DNA of 64,000 nucleotides from Chromobacterium sp. ATCC 53434 (GTDB lineage Bacteria; Pseudomonadota; Gammaproteobacteria; Burkholderiales; Chromobacteriaceae): NCBI RefSeq assembly GCF_002848345.1, contig NZ_CP025429.1, positions 1,736,001 to 1,800,000 of the forward strand, read 5' to 3'. Shown piece by piece: positions 56,245 to 64,000 of this stretch (position 1 is its first letter; each line of letters starts with the position of its first letter). The notes under the pieces were generated by a model. It saw only the letters and a program-made list of their open reading frames with translations, ran no database searches and was not told where the DNA came from. The position numbers and the translations under genes were made by a program.

Positions 56245-58037
56245 GTTGCGCTCCGGTGGCCGAAGAAGCGGATCGACCACGATTTCAGTTTGCCTTCCGC
56301 GTTCGGAAGAGAATAGACCTGGTTTTGACTGCCGGCGCGGTAGACGTAGCGATATTCGGCGCCGTTGGTGTCGATCACCCGCAGCCGCCACTGGCCCTTC
56401 GCCGGCTCGCCGTAGAAGTGGTTGGACAGCAGGCGCTGCTGGTTCAGGCCGTAGTCTTCCGCCACCAGCGCCGTGCGCGGCGACAGCAGCACCGAGCGGG
56501 TGCCGGACGGCGAGATCAGTTCCACGGCCAGATCGCTGGCGCGGCCGTGCTCGGCGTCGACCAGCACCTGCACCGCCTCGACGGTCAGATCGTCGGGCTG
56601 GGTGAACGCGCTTTCGACGCCGCGCTCGTCGGCGTCCGGAATGGCGGCCTGGGCGGAAACGGTCTGCCAGCGGGTCTTCTGCAGCGGCGGCAGCGGCTGG
56701 TTGTAGAACAGCGCCTTCTCGACCGCCTTGTCGATATCGATCAGACCGAAGCCGTAGAACTGGTGGAAGAACAGGCCGGCGGCATTTTTCTGCCAGCCGG
56801 GGATGGCCTGGTAGCTGTGCGCGCCGCCGCTCTTGTCCTTGAACGCCAGCGTCACGCCCGGCTGGGTGGCGTCCACCTTGCGCGCGGTGGTGATCAGGAT
56901 GTGGCGCACGTCGCGGGCGCTCAGCGCCGGGTTGGCCGACATCACCAGCGCGAAGGAGCCGGAGGTGGCCGGCGCGGCGGACGAGGTGCCGTTCATCACG
57001 CCGTTGTAGTCGCAGTTGGGGTCCAGCGCGGTGCCGCCGTGCAGGCCGTTGGCGGTGTCGCCGCTGACGTTGTAGCCGCGGGCGCAGCCGGACAGGTCGG
57101 TGGTGACCATCGCCGGGGAGTCGGTGCCGTATTCGCCGCCGGGCGCGGTCAGCAGCACATTGGCGCCGACCGAGGAATACGAGGAACGCACGCCGTCGGC
57201 GTTCAACGCCGACACCACCACATTCCAGTAATTGCTGTTGTCGAAGCTCAGGTTGGCGTCCTGCACCGGCAGGCCGGCGTTGCCCTGGTATCCCAGCAGG
57301 TAGCCGCCGCCGACGCGGAAGTAGTTGTAGGCGTTGCCGGCCGATTTGACGAATGTCGCGCCGCGGCCCCAGTGGCTGTAGCGGCTGACCTCCTCGTAGG
57401 CTTCCTCCTCGGCCTGCAGCTCGATGTCGGCGTCGGGATTGCCCGGCCGCGAAGCGATGGCCGACGAGCCGTAGCTCTGGTTGAACACGCGGGCGTCGGT
57501 GAACGATTCCAGCGGTTTGCCGCCGGGCTGCTTGCCGTGGGAAAGCAGCCAGCCGTCCAGCGTCTGCGCCAGCAGCCAGTTGAAGCCCTTCAGGCCGGCC
57601 GACGGCGCGATGCCGCGGCCGCCTATGCCGTTGAAGCCGACGGCGGCGGCGATGCCGGCCACCGAGGTGCCGTGGGCGTTGTCAGGCGATTCCGGCGTCG
57701 GATCGTCGCTGCCGTTCACCAGATTCTTCGAACCGGGCACGATGTTGGCCGCCAGGTCCGGGTGTCTGATTTCCAGGCCGTCGTCGATGACGGCGATGGT
57801 GGTGCCGACGCCGCGGATGCCGCGCAGATGGGTGAAGGCGAGGTCGAGATCCACACCCTTGACGCCGCCGCGTTTGGAGAAGGCGTTCTGACCGGTGTTT
57901 TTCAGATGCCATTGTTGATTGACCAGCGGATCGCCCGGCGGCAGCGGGACGCTGCGCTCCTGCGCGGACGGGGCGGCGTGGCTTGCCAGCGAAGCCAGCG
58001 CCAGCATGACTGCACTGCTTGTGATGCGAACGTGCAT
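56241..58037 (-). CDS. secreted kexin-like S8 serine protease with P-domain
   Basis: 598 aa. Signal peptide ~1-22, then almost at once the catalytic domain: a classical N-terminal pro-region is missing. Triad: D85 (IAVIDDGLE), H122 (NAHGTSVAGI), S352 (MNGTSSAAP), with oxyanion N235 (KSAGN). The QQWHLKNTGQN entry motif and the C-terminal P-domain (~460-590, with DLAVELISPSGTRSVL and GQWRLRVIDTNG) are those of the proprotein-convertase/kexin branch. The lack of a pro-region fits folding help from the downstream coupled gene. ATG 58037 with GAGGAT about 7 nt upstream. Probably an exoprotease exported by Sec then type II secretion. Confidence 0.92.
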   Translation of the reverse strand: MHVRITSSAVMLALASLASHAAPSAQERSVPLPPGDPLVNQQWHLKNTGQNAFSKRGGVKGVDLDLAFTHLRGIRGVGTTIAVIDDGLEIRHPDLAANIVPGSKNLVNGSDDPTPESPDNAHGTSVAGIAAAVGFNGIGGRGIAPSAGLKGFNWLLAQTLDGWLLSHGKQPGGKPLESFTDARVFNQSYGSSAIASRPGNPDADIELQAEEEAYEEVSRYSHWGRGATFVKSAGNAYNYFRVGGGYLLGYQGNAGLPVQDANLSFDNSNYWNVVVSALNADGVRSSYSSVGANVLLTAPGGEYGTDSPAMVTTDLSGCARGYNVSGDTANGLHGGTALDPNCDYNGVMNGTSSAAPATSGSFALVMSANPALSARDVRHILITTARKVDATQPGVTLAFKDKSGGAHSYQAIPGWQKNAAGLFFHQFYGFGLIDIDKAVEKALFYNQPLPPLQKTRWQTVSAQAAIPDADERGVESAFTQPDDLTVEAVQVLVDAEHGRASDLAVELISPSGTRSVLLSPRTALVAEDYGLNQQRLLSNHFYGEPAKGQWRLRVIDTNGAEYRYVYRAGSQNQVYSLPNAEGKLKSWSIRFFGHRSAT

Positions 58038-58493
58038 GGTTGAGATCCTCTATTTTGCCTTTGTGTGTTGCGGTTATCTCCGCCAGAGGATCATATTTGT
58101 TAATTTTTATTGCGCAAATATCTTTTTGTCATATTGTGTCCACGCGCAAGAATTTGCCTGACGGATGCCGGCAGGCAGGGCGGAAGCGGGGATGCGCGCG
58201 ATAGGGGAAGGGTGCGCCGGTTCCGCTCGAACCGGCGCTTGACGCCTGTTGATGATCTTTTACGAGCGGCGCGGTCTGGCCGGCAGGCCAGACGCAAGGC
58301 GGGGGCCTTGATGATTCCAAGGCCGCTGAGACGGCCTGCTGGCTGGGCTGCCCTTCGGGGCGGTGTTCTGCCGGCGCATGGCTTTGTCAAACGTCCCTGG
58401 CAGTGAACGACACTGCGGCGGGCCGTTTTCCGCGCCCTGCATCCGACAGAAAACCGCCGATGCCGCAAAAAGATCGCGAGCGGGCGGCTTGGA
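58038..58493. other. intergenic region with three strong hairpins
   Basis: 456 bases between two leftward genes. The left part (58038-58140) is AT-rich and holds the protease promoter. The middle has three perfect hairpins: 58214-58222/58230-58238, 58274-58281/58286-58293 and 58304-58310/58318-58324. None has a T-run on either strand long enough for a clear terminator. No credible ORF. Confidence 0.5.
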
Positions 58494-60011
58494 TCAGTCC
58501 ATTTTGGACAGTGTGTCGAAATTGCTGTGGCTGCAGTCCTCGAAGTCCTGCCGAGGATCCTTCAGCTTGATCTGGTAGGATTTGCCCTGGGCGGTGAGGA
58601 CCAGCTCCTTGCTGGCGCCGGTCAAGGTTTTCGGCATCAGGAACCAGCGCTGGTTTTTGCGCGAGTTGGGCTGGGTGATGTAAATGGCGGTGAACGGCAG
58701 TTGCTCGGGTTTCTCCGGGTCGGTCAGCGACACCCCGACCGGCGTCTGGCCCAGGATTTCGATGCCGACCTTGGTGCCGTTGTTCTGACGCAGGATGCGG
58801 CGGATGACGCCGAGCAGCAGCGGATGGCTTTCGGTCTTGACCAGGATCAGCCGGCCGATCGCCAACTGGTCGATGGTCTTGCCGACGAAGGTCAGTCCCA
58901 TGCCGGTGCTGCTGATGTCGTTGATGCGCCAGTCGTCGCCGCGTTCGGATTCCAGCGCGCCGACGTCCTGCACCTTGATCTGGAACGCGACACGGTCGAA
59001 GCCGATCGATATCTGGGCGGTCGACGCGTGCAGCGAGCGCTCAGACTTGCGCAGCGATTTGCCGCCGTCGTTGGACCAGCGCACGGCGAGTTTTTCGCAC
59101 AGTCCGGCCCATTCCTCCCGCTCCAGCTCGCAGCCCAGCGCCGCGATCTGGGCCGGAATGCGGCTGTCCAGATCGAACATCAGATCGGCCAGCCGGCTGG
59201 TGATCTCGTAGGCCGACCAGTAGCGGTGCCATTTGCCGGCCATGCCGCGCAGCATGGGCTGCGGCGGCTCGGGGGCGGACAGGTTGTAGACGAAGATCGG
59301 TTCCTCCGCCGGCGGCTGCTTGTCCAGCGGGATGTGCTGGCTGATCAGCATCAACAACTGGTCGACGGCGACGATTTCCTTGTGCAGCATGTTCTCGGTC
59401 TGCGCCAGATGCAGCATGCCGGCCTGGATCAGCAGGTGTTCGCAGGTGATTTCCTGGCGCGCGTCCGGGTAGAGCAGGATGGGCGTGCGGGCGAAACCGG
59501 CGTCTTCGGCGTGCGTGTAGAAGCGGAAGCCCTGCTGCCAGGCCGTGCCCTCCGGCTTCAGATAGCGCAGGGCGTTCCAGGCCAAGAGCCGCATCTGGTG
59601 GTGCAGGCCGCGCAGGGTAACCAGTTGCAGGTCCGCCTCCGAGGTCTGGTTCTGCCCGCTCTTGTGCAGTCGCAGGCAGATCTGGTACGCGCTGGACAGC
59701 TCGTGCCAGTAGGCGAGGATGGTGGGCAGATAGCCCTTGCTGCCGCCTCTGGAGTGCAGATAATCCTGGCACAATTGCTGGTGGATGTCGGCCGCCTTAT
59801 CGTCGACGTAGAGCAAAGTCCTGACCCGCTCTTTCAACGACATCTCGGTGTCTGCGTTGATCTTGGATACGGCCTTGATGATTTCCACCAAGGCGGTAAA
59901 GTATTCGGCTTGCGGCAGGTCGCGCACCAGCAGGGTCGCGGATTGCGCCACGCCGGATGCCGGTGTGTTTTTGCTGAGAAGTGAGCTGACTAGGGATTTG
60001 AAATCAAACAT
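58494..60011 (-). CDS. PilZ-like domain protein of unknown role
   Basis: 505 aa, cytoplasmic, no signal or membrane segment. The N-terminal ~300 residues are mostly helical and not recognised (LLVRDLPQAEYFTALVEIIKAVSKIN; VPTI-type repeats absent). The C-terminal part (~320-430) contains DWRINDISSTGMGLTF (~358-373) followed by IGRLILVKTES and LGVIRRILR, the D-x-S-x-x-G pattern and beta-barrel shape of PilZ c-di-GMP receptors. The upstream RxxxR of a canonical PilZ is not obvious, so binding is uncertain. ATG 60011, divergent from the patatin gene with a 101-bp shared promoter gap. TetR- or GGDEF-type partners are not nearby. Confidence 0.7.
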   Translation of the reverse strand: MFDFKSLVSSLLSKNTPASGVAQSATLLVRDLPQAEYFTALVEIIKAVSKINADTEMSLKERVRTLLYVDDKAADIHQQLCQDYLHSRGGSKGYLPTILAYWHELSSAYQICLRLHKSGQNQTSEADLQLVTLRGLHHQMRLLAWNALRYLKPEGTAWQQGFRFYTHAEDAGFARTPILLYPDARQEITCEHLLIQAGMLHLAQTENMLHKEIVAVDQLLMLISQHIPLDKQPPAEEPIFVYNLSAPEPPQPMLRGMAGKWHRYWSAYEITSRLADLMFDLDSRIPAQIAALGCELEREEWAGLCEKLAVRWSNDGGKSLRKSERSLHASTAQISIGFDRVAFQIKVQDVGALESERGDDWRINDISSTGMGLTFVGKTIDQLAIGRLILVKTESHPLLLGVIRRILRQNNGTKVGIEILGQTPVGVSLTDPEKPEQLPFTAIYITQPNSRKNQRWFLMPKTLTGASKELVLTAQGKSYQIKLKDPRQDFEDCSHSNFDTLSKMD

Positions 60012-60112
60012 TGAGCCAAGCTTTTAATGAAAGTTATGTTCTGACTTATATGTCACTCTATCTTACGTCACGCTTTGACGATGGTGAAACCATAATCGCA
60101 AAATTATCCGAG

Positions 60113-62344
60113 ATGCTTATCTGCAAACCTTTTTCCTTGTACGCGCCGGTGCTGGCTTTGTGCCTGGCCGGCATCATCGCGCCGCCGGCGGCGTTCGCCT
60201 CCGAAACGGTGCCCAAGGGCGTCGGAGTGGTGTTGGGCGGCGGCGGCGCCCGCGGTTTCGCCCACCTTGGGGTGCTGAAGGAGCTGGATCGCCTGCGCAT
60301 TCCGGTGGCCTGCATCGCCGGCACCAGCGCCGGGGCGCTGATCGGTGGTATTTATGCCAATGGGCTGCCTCTTGACGAGATGGAGAAGGAGTTCAACGCT
60401 GCCGACTGGGACCAGATGCTGTCCGGCAAGCCGGCGCGCTCCGACATCCCGTACGACCGCAAGCGCGACGACTACAAGAACTACCTGGACATCAGCTTCG
60501 GTCTGAAGGATGGCGCCTTGCGTGTGCCGCGCAGCGCGATCAACTCCCAGGGCATCGAGCTGTACATCCACAAGATGACCCGCGACCGCGACATCGACGA
60601 TTTCGACAAGCTGCCGATTCCGTTCCGCGCCGTCGCCGCCGATCTGAACAATGGCGACGCGGTGGTGTTCAGCAAGGGCTCGCTGGCGCGCGCCCTGCGC
60701 GCCAGCATGGCGGTGCCGGGTGTGTTCGACCTGGTGGAGGACGACGGGCGTCTGCTGGTCGACGGCGCCATCGCCCGCAATGTGCCGGTGCAGGACGTCA
60801 AGGGGCGCTGCGCCGATCACGCGATCGTCGTCGATGTCGGCACGCCGCTGATGAAGCCCGACGAGATCCAGACCTTGTTCGACGTGGTGGAGCAAAGCTC
60901 CAATCTGGCGGTGATGCGCAATGTGCAGGAGCAGATGAAGCTGCTGGACAAGAACGATGTGGTGATACGGCCGGACCTGGCCGGCTATGCCGCCACCTCC
61001 TTCGGCGACCATCAGGCCATCGTCGAGCGCGGCGCGGAGGCGGCGCGCAAGATGGCCAAACAATTGTCGGCCTATTCGGTGTCCGAGGCCGAGTACGCCG
61101 CCTGGAAGCGCCGGCTGCAGCGGCCGCGCTACCCGCTGCTGGACGAGGTCAAGGTGGAGGGCAAGGACGGCAGCTTCACCAAGGTGTCGTCGTTGCAGCA
61201 GGCGCTGAACTTCTCCGGGCCGACGGTGCCGGTCGGCGAGGCGAGGGACAGGCTGGCGGCCATCTTCACCGGCGGCGAGTACGACAGGCTGGGTTACCAC
61301 ATCGACAGCATTTCCGGCCGCAACGTGATGACGGTGATGCCGGTCGAGCGCAGCATAGGCCAGAACTACCTGCATTTCGGCCTCAACCTCAGCAGCGACA
61401 CGCCCGGCGACAGCAGCTTCACGCTGCGCGCCTCGCACGAGTGGGCCGCGCTGAACAGCGCCGGCGGCTCCTGGCGCAACGATGTCGCCATCGGCCACGA
61501 CAAGGGCATCAAGACCGAGCTCTACCAGCCGCTGTGGCAGGGTAGCCCGCTGTTCGTCTCGGCCTCGCTGGGCTACCGGCAGAAGCCGTTCCAGCTGTTC
61601 AACGACGATCATACGGTGCTGGTCACCTTCAAGGACAATATCGTAGACACCCAGCTGAATGCCGGCGTGGCGCTGGGCCGCTACGGCGAATGGCGGCTGG
61701 GCGTCTACAAGCAGGACAACCATTTCACGGTGGCCCAGGGGTATTCGGACGATCTGGAGGCGCTGGCGTCCAGTCAGTACCGCGACGTCGGCGTGCAAAG
61801 CAGCCTGGTGGTCGACCAGTTCGACAATCCGCGCTGGCCGCGCTCCGGTTATTACTTCAACGGCAAGATAGGCGCGGGCTTGCCCGGGCTCGGCAGCGAC
61901 GTCAACCAGAAGTTCTACGACATGACCGGCGAGCTGGCGCACACCTACGGCAACATCACGGCGCGCTTCACCGCCAAGGCCAGGGGCAGCGTCGACATCC
62001 GTTCCGAAGCCTTCATGCCGCAGAATCTTGGCGGCTTCCTGAACCTGACCGGCTACCAGAGCGGCGAGTTGCTGGCCAGCCAGGTGGCGCTGGCGAGGCT
62101 GATGATGTACTGGCGCGCGACGTCGCTGCCGGCGGTGCTGGGTTCCGGCGTCTATGCCGGCATGTCGCTGGAGGCGGGCAAGCTGTTCGGCGAGAATTTC
62201 AGCAGCCAGTCCAGTAGTCGCTGGATTCCGGCCGGCTCGGTCTTTCTGGGCGCGGATACCATCCTGGGGCCGTTCTTCATCGGCGTCGGCACCGCCAGAG
62301 GCGGACAGTTGACCGGCTATATCTACCTCGGAGTCGATTACTGA
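60113..62344 (+). CDS. patatin-like phospholipase with POTRA and Omp85-type beta-barrel (PlpD-like, type Vd)
   Basis: 743 aa from ATG 60113, giving a clean signal peptide (1-30). A longer frame opens at 60011 but would bury the signal. Patatin domain ~36-300: oxyanion GGGGARG (42-48), nucleophile S72 in GTSAG, catalytic Asp in LLVDGAIARN (~216). A POTRA-like segment lies at ~305-385 (LDEVKVEGKDGS...). A 16-strand-type beta-barrel follows, ending in an aromatic (YLGVDY). This domain order equals Pseudomonas PlpD, a lipase (phospholipase A1) carried to the cell surface by its own barrel. It stands divergent from the PilZ-like gene. A hairpin follows at 62371. Confidence 0.9.
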   Translation: MLICKPFSLYAPVLALCLAGIIAPPAAFASETVPKGVGVVLGGGGARGFAHLGVLKELDRLRIPVACIAGTSAGALIGGIYANGLPLDEMEKEFNAADWDQMLSGKPARSDIPYDRKRDDYKNYLDISFGLKDGALRVPRSAINSQGIELYIHKMTRDRDIDDFDKLPIPFRAVAADLNNGDAVVFSKGSLARALRASMAVPGVFDLVEDDGRLLVDGAIARNVPVQDVKGRCADHAIVVDVGTPLMKPDEIQTLFDVVEQSSNLAVMRNVQEQMKLLDKNDVVIRPDLAGYAATSFGDHQAIVERGAEAARKMAKQLSAYSVSEAEYAAWKRRLQRPRYPLLDEVKVEGKDGSFTKVSSLQQALNFSGPTVPVGEARDRLAAIFTGGEYDRLGYHIDSISGRNVMTVMPVERSIGQNYLHFGLNLSSDTPGDSSFTLRASHEWAALNSAGGSWRNDVAIGHDKGIKTELYQPLWQGSPLFVSASLGYRQKPFQLFNDDHTVLVTFKDNIVDTQLNAGVALGRYGEWRLGVYKQDNHFTVAQGYSDDLEALASSQYRDVGVQSSLVVDQFDNPRWPRSGYYFNGKIGAGLPGLGSDVNQKFYDMTGELAHTYGNITARFTAKARGSVDIRSEAFMPQNLGGFLNLTGYQSGELLASQVALARLMMYWRATSLPAVLGSGVYAGMSLEAGKLFGENFSSQSSSRWIPAGSVFLGADTILGPFFIGVGTARGGQLTGYIYLGVDY

Positions 62345-62370
62345 GCGATGCCGATGTGACGATCCGAATG

Positions 62371-62396
62371 CCTCGCCCGGCCTTGGTCGGGCGAGG
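62371..62396 (+). terminator. probable terminator after the patatin gene
   Basis: Nine-bp GC stem (62371-62379 with 62388-62396), 8-nt loop; T-run weak. Confidence 0.55.
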
Positions 62397-62529
62397 GGCC
62401 AGTCCTTTGGTACAGGTTTTGATTGATTTGAATCAGTTTTAACTGTAGTTACTAGATTTTATAAGCCAAATGTCCTATCTCGGTATTAGCCGCTGTTCGG
62501 CGGCATACATACAATAACCGGGAGAAACA

Positions 62530-63468
62530 ATGAATCGCCTCTTGTCGCGCAGTGCGCTCCTCATCGCCATGCTGCTGCTGCCTGTCGCCTCGGCGCTGGC
62601 TTCCACCAACGGCGGCTATACCCAGACCCGTTACCCCATCGTGCTGGTGCACGGCCTGTTCGGCTTCGGACAGGTGCTGGGCGTCGATTACTTCTACCAG
62701 GTGCCGGCCGCGCTGAAGGCCGACGGCGCCCAGGTCTTCGTGGCCGAGGTGTCGGCCACCGACAGCAATGAAGTGCGCGGCGAGCAGCTGCTGCAGCAGG
62801 TGCGGCAGATCCTGGCCATCACCGGCGCGCAGAAGGTCAATCTGATCGGCCACAGCCAGGGCGCGCCGACGGCCCGCTACGTGGCCGGCGTGCGTCCGGA
62901 CCTGGTGGCCTCGGTCACCACCGTCGGCGGCGTCAACAAGGGCTCCGTCGTGGCCGACATCGTCCGCGGCGTCGCGCCGCCGGGATCGGTCAGCGAAACC
63001 GTCGCCGCCGCCGTGGCCGGCGCCTTCGTCAAGGTGCTGGCCTTCTTCTCCGGCACCAGCAACCTGCCGCAGCAGCCTATCGGCGCGCTGAACTCGCTGA
63101 CCACCGCCGGCTCGCGGGCCTTCAACGCCAAGTTCCCGGCCGGCGTGCCGACCAGCGCCTGCGGCGAGGGCGATTATGCGGCCAACGGCGTGCGCTACTA
63201 CTCGTGGACCGGCGCCGCGACCACCACCAATGTCCTCGACCCGCTGACCGTGCCGATGGGCGTGCTGGGCCTGGCCTTCGGCTCCACCCCGTCCGACGGC
63301 CTAGTGGCCGTGTGCTCGGCCCACCTCGGCCAGGTGATCCGCGACGATTACAAGATGAATCACGTCAACGAGATCAATCAGAGCTTCGGCCTGGTCAGCC
63401 TGTTCGAGGTCAGCCCGGTCACGCTTTACCGTCAGCAGGCCAATCGCTTGAAGAACGCGGGATTGTGA
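62530..63468 (+). CDS. lipA: secreted triacylglycerol lipase, family I
   Basis: 312 aa, close to Pseudomonas LipA in length and motifs. Signal peptide ~1-25. YPIVLVHGLFGF carries the oxyanion region. Nucleophile S109 lies in GHSQG (usually GHSHG in family I). EVRGEQLLQQV follows the family. The structural disulfide is kept (C211 in TSACGEG, C262 in VAVCSAHLG), and D256 and H265 complete the triad. Reaction: hydrolysis of long-chain triacylglycerols outside the cell, after Sec export, folding by Lif and type II secretion. ATG 62530 with GGGAG 6 nt upstream. The foldase gene starts 1 nt after the stop, so the two are coupled. Confidence 0.95.
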   Translation: MNRLLSRSALLIAMLLLPVASALASTNGGYTQTRYPIVLVHGLFGFGQVLGVDYFYQVPAALKADGAQVFVAEVSATDSNEVRGEQLLQQVRQILAITGAQKVNLIGHSQGAPTARYVAGVRPDLVASVTTVGGVNKGSVVADIVRGVAPPGSVSETVAAAVAGAFVKVLAFFSGTSNLPQQPIGALNSLTTAGSRAFNAKFPAGVPTSACGEGDYAANGVRYYSWTGAATTTNVLDPLTVPMGVLGLAFGSTPSDGLVAVCSAHLGQVIRDDYKMNHVNEINQSFGLVSLFEVSPVTLYRQQANRLKNAGL

Positions 63469-63469
63469 C

Positions 63470-64000
63470 ATGCGGCGTCCGCGCTTGATATTGCTGACGG
63501 TCTGCGTCGGCGCGCTGCTGGCGTGGTGGGCCTGGCCTTCGGCGAACCCGGCTGGGGCCGGCGTCGCCGTGGCGGCGGGGACCTTCGCGCCGTCTTTGCG
63601 CGGCACCGCCGTCGACGGCGCGGTCCGCGCCGTCGACGGCAGTCTGCGGGTGGACCAGGAGTTGCGCCGGCAGTTCGACTACTACCTGGCCACGCTGGGC
63701 GAGCGCCAGCTGCCGGCCATCCGCGCCGAGCTGCGCCGGCATCTGGCCCAGACGCTGGGCGTCAAGGCGCTGGCGCAGGCGCTGAATCTGTTCGACCGCT
63801 ATGTCGCCTATCGCCAGTCGCTGGCCGGCATGACGGTGGCGGCCGGCGCCGACCTGCCGCAACGGCTGGCCAGCGTGCGGGCGGCGAAGCTGCGGTACTT
63901 CTCCGCGGCCGAGGTCGAGGGTCTGTTCGGCGACGAGGACCGTTACGACGGCTTCACCGCCGGGCGGCTGGCCATTCTGGCCGACCCCGCGCTGAGCGCG
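63470..64000 (+). CDS. lipase-specific foldase (Lif), partial
   Basis: 177 codons visible, cut by the right edge. N-terminal membrane anchor ~5-22 (LILLTVCVGALLAWWAW), then an Ala/Pro-rich variable stretch. The first mini-domain carries SLRGTAVDGAV, the Lif signature RxxFDYxLxxxGE as RRQFDYYLATLGE (~66-78), and further helices. Lif proteins hold the lipase in the periplasm and release it folded. Position directly after lipA and the motifs make the call secure; the C-terminal half cannot be seen. Confidence 0.94.
   Translation, partial: MRRPRLILLTVCVGALLAWWAWPSANPAGAGVAVAAGTFAPSLRGTAVDGAVRAVDGSLRVDQELRRQFDYYLATLGERQLPAIRAELRRHLAQTLGVKALAQALNLFDRYVAYRQSLAGMTVAAGADLPQRLASVRAAKLRYFSAAEVEGLFGDEDRYDGFTAGRLAILADPALSA

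Noticed and set aside
60011-60112. Longer N-terminus of the patatin protein
   Set aside because: Would place the signal peptide internally and overlaps the divergent PilZ-like gene promoter.

Overview
The window looks like a chromosomal segment of a Chromobacterium-like betaproteobacterium. This is an inference from the very high GC of the coding regions, the type II (VAO-fold) cholesterol oxidase, the MuxABC/MdtABC-type efflux operon, the Neisseriales-like housekeeping genes and the lipase/foldase pair. No rRNA, tRNA or CRISPR array was seen.

Layout. (1) 1-21088, minus strand: three colinear non-ribosomal peptide synthetase genes, read right to left. The third runs off the left edge. Stop and start codons overlap or nearly touch (1-nt overlap at 14777, 2-nt gap at 5788), so they form one translationally coupled operon. 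Modules in order: C-A-T-C-A-T; C-A-T-E-C-A-T-E; C-A-T-C-A... Specificity residues read by eye give Thr, Thr, D-Thr, D-Tyr (or Phe), Thr, Gln. Three Thr A-domains are near-identical at DNA level. (2) 21089-21377: AT-rich divergent control region with a CTG-N10-CAG dyad of LuxR-box type. (3) 21378-29471: Tat-exported cholesterol oxidase, a DnaQ-like exonuclease with a small partner, a methyltransferase, kdsA (apparent TTG start), a GST, three small secreted proteins and a secreted GH18 protein. (4) 29532-38395, minus: a complete RND pump operon, mdtA-mdtB-mdtC-outer membrane lipoprotein, with inverted repeats upstream. (5) 39020-44544: lysP-like permease, a membrane protein, MarC, Fe-alcohol dehydrogenase and metZ. 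(6) 44697-54276: a fatty-acid catabolism locus, TetR (PsrA-like)-fadE-thioesterase-fadL-fadN-like-thiolase, with PsrA-like operator matches upstream of the regulator and of fadL. (7) 54277-55728: an IS110-family (IS1111-type) element with a long conserved-looking 3' non-coding end. (8) 55777-64000: an exoenzyme group: kexin-like S8 protease with a trans-acting pro-region-like partner, a PilZ-like protein divergent from a PlpD-type patatin/beta-barrel protein, and lipase LipA with its foldase (truncated at the right edge).

How it fits together: the NRPS locus makes a peptide, probably N-acylated because the first gene opens with a C domain. The fad locus takes up long-chain fatty acids (FadL), oxidises them (FadE, FadN-like, thiolase) and is probably governed by the adjacent TetR sensor. 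The lipase, patatin and cholesterol oxidase release or attack lipid substrates outside the cell and could supply that pathway. The most interesting items are the NRPS assembly line with recently homogenised Thr A-domains, the PsrA-like circuit, the probable bridge/seek RNA region of the IS element, and the protease/partner and PilZ/PlpD pairs.
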